Of a stretch of DNA of 64,000 bases, positions 62,184 to 64,000 are shown one piece after another. The position numbers and the translations under genes were made by a program. This stretch comes from Nonomuraea polychroma (GTDB lineage Bacteria > Actinomycetota > Actinomycetes > Streptosporangiales > Streptosporangiaceae): the NCBI RefSeq assembly GCF_004011505.1, contig NZ_SAUN01000001.1, positions 1 through 64,000 on the forward strand, in the 5' to 3' direction. A model generated the notes under the pieces. That model had not been told where the DNA came from. It did no database searches and saw nothing but the letters and a program-made list of their open reading frames with translations. Numbering within the stretch: position 1 is the first letter of the stretch; every line of letters starts with the position of its first letter.

Positions 62184-62930
62184 TTATCGCGGCTGCGGCA
62201 AGAACGCGGTCATCTCCGCATAGGTCGGCATCGGGGGTACGGGCTCGCCGCGGATGCCGAGCACCGTCGCCAGCGCGCCCTGGATCGCCGCCCGGTACAG
62301 CAGGGACCCGGTGCTCACCCTGGCCACGCCGGCTTCGGCGAGCTGCGCCAGCGTCGGTCCGCCGGGCTGGTAGAGCACGTTGAGCGGCCGCGGCGTGCTC
62401 GCCGCCACCTCCGCGATCGCGCCGAGGCCGGTCAGTCCCGGTACGAAGATCCCGTCGGCGTGACCGTACGCCCGGACCCGCTCACGGGTGTCGCCGGTCC
62501 GCAGCCAGCACGTGTCCGTGCGGGCGTTGACGAACACGCCGTGGCCCATGGCCGCTTCGATGATGCGCTGGTGCAGGCCGATCGGGCGCAACGTGCCGTC
62601 GGGGCGGCCGTCCTCCAGGTTGACGCCGGCCACGCCGAGTGCGGCCAGACTCGCCACCAGGTCGGACACCTCGGCCGGATCGTCGCTGAAGCCGCCCTCG
62701 ACGTCCACGGTGACCATGACGCCGAGGTCCTTGATCAACTCCGCCAGCTCGATCGTCTCGGCCCTGGTGGCGCCGGCCGCGTCCGGTTTGCCGTACACGG
62801 AGGCCACGCCGAGGCTGGTCGTGCCGATGGCCGGGAAGCCCTGCGCGGCCAGGACGGCGGCCGAGCCGTAGTCCCACGCGTTGGGCAGCAGCAGCGGGTT
62901 TCCGGGGCGGTGCAGGTCGCGGAAATTCAC
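62184..62930 (-). CDS. Isocitrate lyase/PEP mutase-family protein
   Basis: TIM-barrel enzyme of 248 residues (GTG 62930, with GGAGGGA upstream). Family text: LLLPNAWDYGSAAVLAAQGFPAIGTTSLGVA, VDVEGGFSDDPAEV (metal Asp/Glu), GVNLEDG, NARTDTCW, and LYQPGGPTLAQLAEAGVARVSTGSLLYRAA. Members cleave or form C-C or P-C bonds (2-methylisocitrate, oxaloacetate, phosphonopyruvate). The catalytic KKCGH-type loop of lyases is absent, so the reaction is open. It overlaps the end of the P450 gene by 4 bp (GTGA). Confidence 0.87.
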   Translation of the reverse strand: MNFRDLHRPGNPLLLPNAWDYGSAAVLAAQGFPAIGTTSLGVASVYGKPDAAGATRAETIELAELIKDLGVMVTVDVEGGFSDDPAEVSDLVASLAALGVAGVNLEDGRPDGTLRPIGLHQRIIEAAMGHGVFVNARTDTCWLRTGDTRERVRAYGHADGIFVPGLTGLGAIAEVAASTPRPLNVLYQPGGPTLAQLAEAGVARVSTGSLLYRAAIQGALATVLGIRGEPVPPMPTYAEMTAFLPQPR

Positions 62931-63733
62931 AGCAGTCCCTCCAGCACGCCGGCGGCCAGGGCGAGCGCGTGGCCGGGGGCGGGGCACGGGCGGACGCCGT
63001 GGCCGAACGTCACGTGCGGGGCCGGGCCTCGCGTCGGGTCGAACCGGTCGGGATCGGGGAACACGTCGGGGTCCCGGTTCGCGGCGACCAGGTCGATCGT
63101 CACCTCGTCGCCGGTGCGGGTGTCCAGCCGGCGTGTGGCCTTGAGCGGCGGATCGTGCCGGAGCGTCTCGTGCAGCAGGGCCTCGACGTCGATGCCGGTC
63201 CGGGCGCTGCGAGGCGCGGCGGACAAGCGCTGGGCGGACGGTCGGCCGCTGTCCCAGGTGACGTGCGTGAGTGCGTTCTCGATGAGGCCCTCCGTGGCGG
63301 CGTGTGCCTGCAGAAGCAGAGTGACGGCCGGGAGATCGGCCTGGTCGAGCAGAGCGGCGACGGCGGCGTCGGCCTCCGGGCCCGCCTCGCCCGTCAGGTA
63401 GCCGCTCGCCGCGGCGGGGACGGCGGTCGTGTCCTTGACGCCGAGCGCGGCCCCGAGCACTTGCGCCGGCACGCCCCGCCACGTCCCGCCCCGCTCCACG
63501 GTCATGGCCCTGGCCGCGGACCGGAGGCCGGCGGGGTCGATCGCGGCCAGCCGCTCGACGACCGCGCGGCGGCGCCGGGCGTGCGTGTCACCGGTGCTGA
63601 ACCGCGACACCTGCCCCCGCAACCACGCGAGCGTCCCCTCCCTGCCGTCCTGGGGCACGGGAGCCGGCACGTATCGGGTGTCGGTGAGAACCGTTCTGGC
63701 TTCGGCAAGGCGTGTGACGTGCATGGGAACCAC
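62927..63733 (-). CDS. Unusually short cytochrome P450
   Basis: Haem-thiolate protein of 268 residues, against about 400 for ordinary actinomycete P450s. The C-terminal half is convincing: K-helix ExxR as HETLRHDPPLKATRR (Glu189, Arg192), ANRDPDVFPDPDRFDPTRG, and the haem loop FGHGVRPCPAPGHALA with Cys250. The I-helix threonine region may be LLLQAHAATEGLI. The first 100 residues are too short to contain the usual A-F helices. Start GTG 63733 or ATG 63724. It may be a compact subfamily or a degraded gene that still reads through. Confidence 0.8.
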   Translation of the reverse strand: MVPMHVTRLAEARTVLTDTRYVPAPVPQDGREGTLAWLRGQVSRFSTGDTHARRRRAVVERLAAIDPAGLRSAARAMTVERGGTWRGVPAQVLGAALGVKDTTAVPAAASGYLTGEAGPEADAAVAALLDQADLPAVTLLLQAHAATEGLIENALTHVTWDSGRPSAQRLSAAPRSARTGIDVEALLHETLRHDPPLKATRRLDTRTGDEVTIDLVAANRDPDVFPDPDRFDPTRGPAPHVTFGHGVRPCPAPGHALALAAGVLEGLL

Positions 63734-63775
63734 GTTAGAAGGAGGTCCTTTCGGCGGCGGTCGAAGCGTGCTCGG

Positions 63776-64000
63776 TCACGCGGCCAGCCGCTCCTGCTCG
63801 GGCCCTGCGGTCTCGGCGGCGGGCTCGGCGGGCGCGGTCCCGGTGGCCATCGCGGTCCGCCGGCCGGCGGTGAACGCCAGCGCCATCACCATGATGAGCA
63901 CCATGTCGGCCAGCACCACGGCACGTTCGAGCGCCCCGTAGTAGGCCACGCCGTTGATCAGCGGCGAGGTGATGGAGACCGGGTGCGCCGCCAGGTACAC
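63776..64000 (-). CDS. Membrane protein, C-terminal part only
   Basis: At least 74 residues run from the window edge to the stop at 63776-63778. One hydrophobic segment (AVVLADMVLIMVMALAFTAG) is followed by a Pro/Ala/Glu tail (GTAPAEPAAETAGPEQERLAA). A GTG at the very edge need not be the start, so I treat the gene as partial. No family is recognisable. Confidence 0.55.
   Translation of the reverse strand: MYLAAHPVSITSPLINGVAYYGALERAVVLADMVLIMVMALAFTAGRRTAMATGTAPAEPAAETAGPEQERLAA

Overview
The window is a stretch of actinobacterial chromosome. It is very rich in G+C, third codon positions are mostly G or C, GTG and TTG starts are common, and stop/start overlaps (ATGA, TGATG) are frequent. 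Gene order at the left is the classic actinobacterial block ffh-rpsP-khpA-rimM-trmD-rplS-lepB-lepB-rnhB-DUF2469-yraN-comM-dprA-xerC ... rpsB-tsf-pyrH-frr-cdsA-rlmN. Protein flavour (conservon genes, tandem signal peptidases, SARP regulator) suggests a filamentous actinomycete, perhaps of the Streptosporangiaceae/Nonomuraea type. That placement is an inference.

Region 1 (1-28.6 kb) is the housekeeping block: the end of a conservon (DUF742 plus MglA-like GTPase), SRP54, ribosomal proteins S16, L19 and S2, tRNA and rRNA methyltransferases, signal peptidases, RNase HII, DNA-uptake and processing proteins, XerC, EF-Ts, UMP kinase, ribosome recycling factor and CDP-diglyceride synthase. Four gene-poor stretches inside it hold short tandem repeats of 15, 48 (22+13+13), 32 and 16 bp, or long leader hairpins. 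DprA carries an unusual N-terminal extension made of 12-residue repeats. An accessory insert of about 6 kb (S33 peptidase, decayed DNA, MFS exporter with a divergent HTH repressor) lies between the M23 peptidase gene and rpsB.

Region 2 (28.6-31.9 kb) is a mixed set: a small ABC-2 transporter, a protein with two DivIVA-like repeats, a HAD hydrolase and a GNAT acetyltransferase.

Region 3 (31.9-46.2 kb) is a catabolic cluster. Leftward genes are iolC, a deletion remnant of a Cgl0159-type aldolase, iolB and iolD. Rightward genes are an ABC importer (lipoprotein, two permeases, ATPase), a CehA/McbA-type PHP hydrolase, an IolE-like isomerase, a Gfo/Idh/MocA dehydrogenase and a GH38 alpha-mannosidase. 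Two identical TGTCATGACA palindromes lie in the divergent promoter region. I infer that the cluster imports and breaks down an inositol-containing, alpha-mannosylated compound.

Region 4 (46.3-56.8 kb) looks like amine and polyamine use: an agmatinase-type ureohydrolase, an NCS1 permease, a cyclase-family hydrolase, an Lrp/AsnC regulator, gamma-aminobutyraldehyde dehydrogenase, a PotADBC importer and an FAD amine oxidase.

Region 5 (56.9-64 kb) has a serine beta-lactamase-like lipoprotein, a DHA2 drug exporter, a large AfsR/SARP regulator, a PEP mutase/isocitrate lyase-family protein, a very short cytochrome P450 and the end of a membrane protein. I found no tRNA, rRNA, CRISPR array or insertion sequence.
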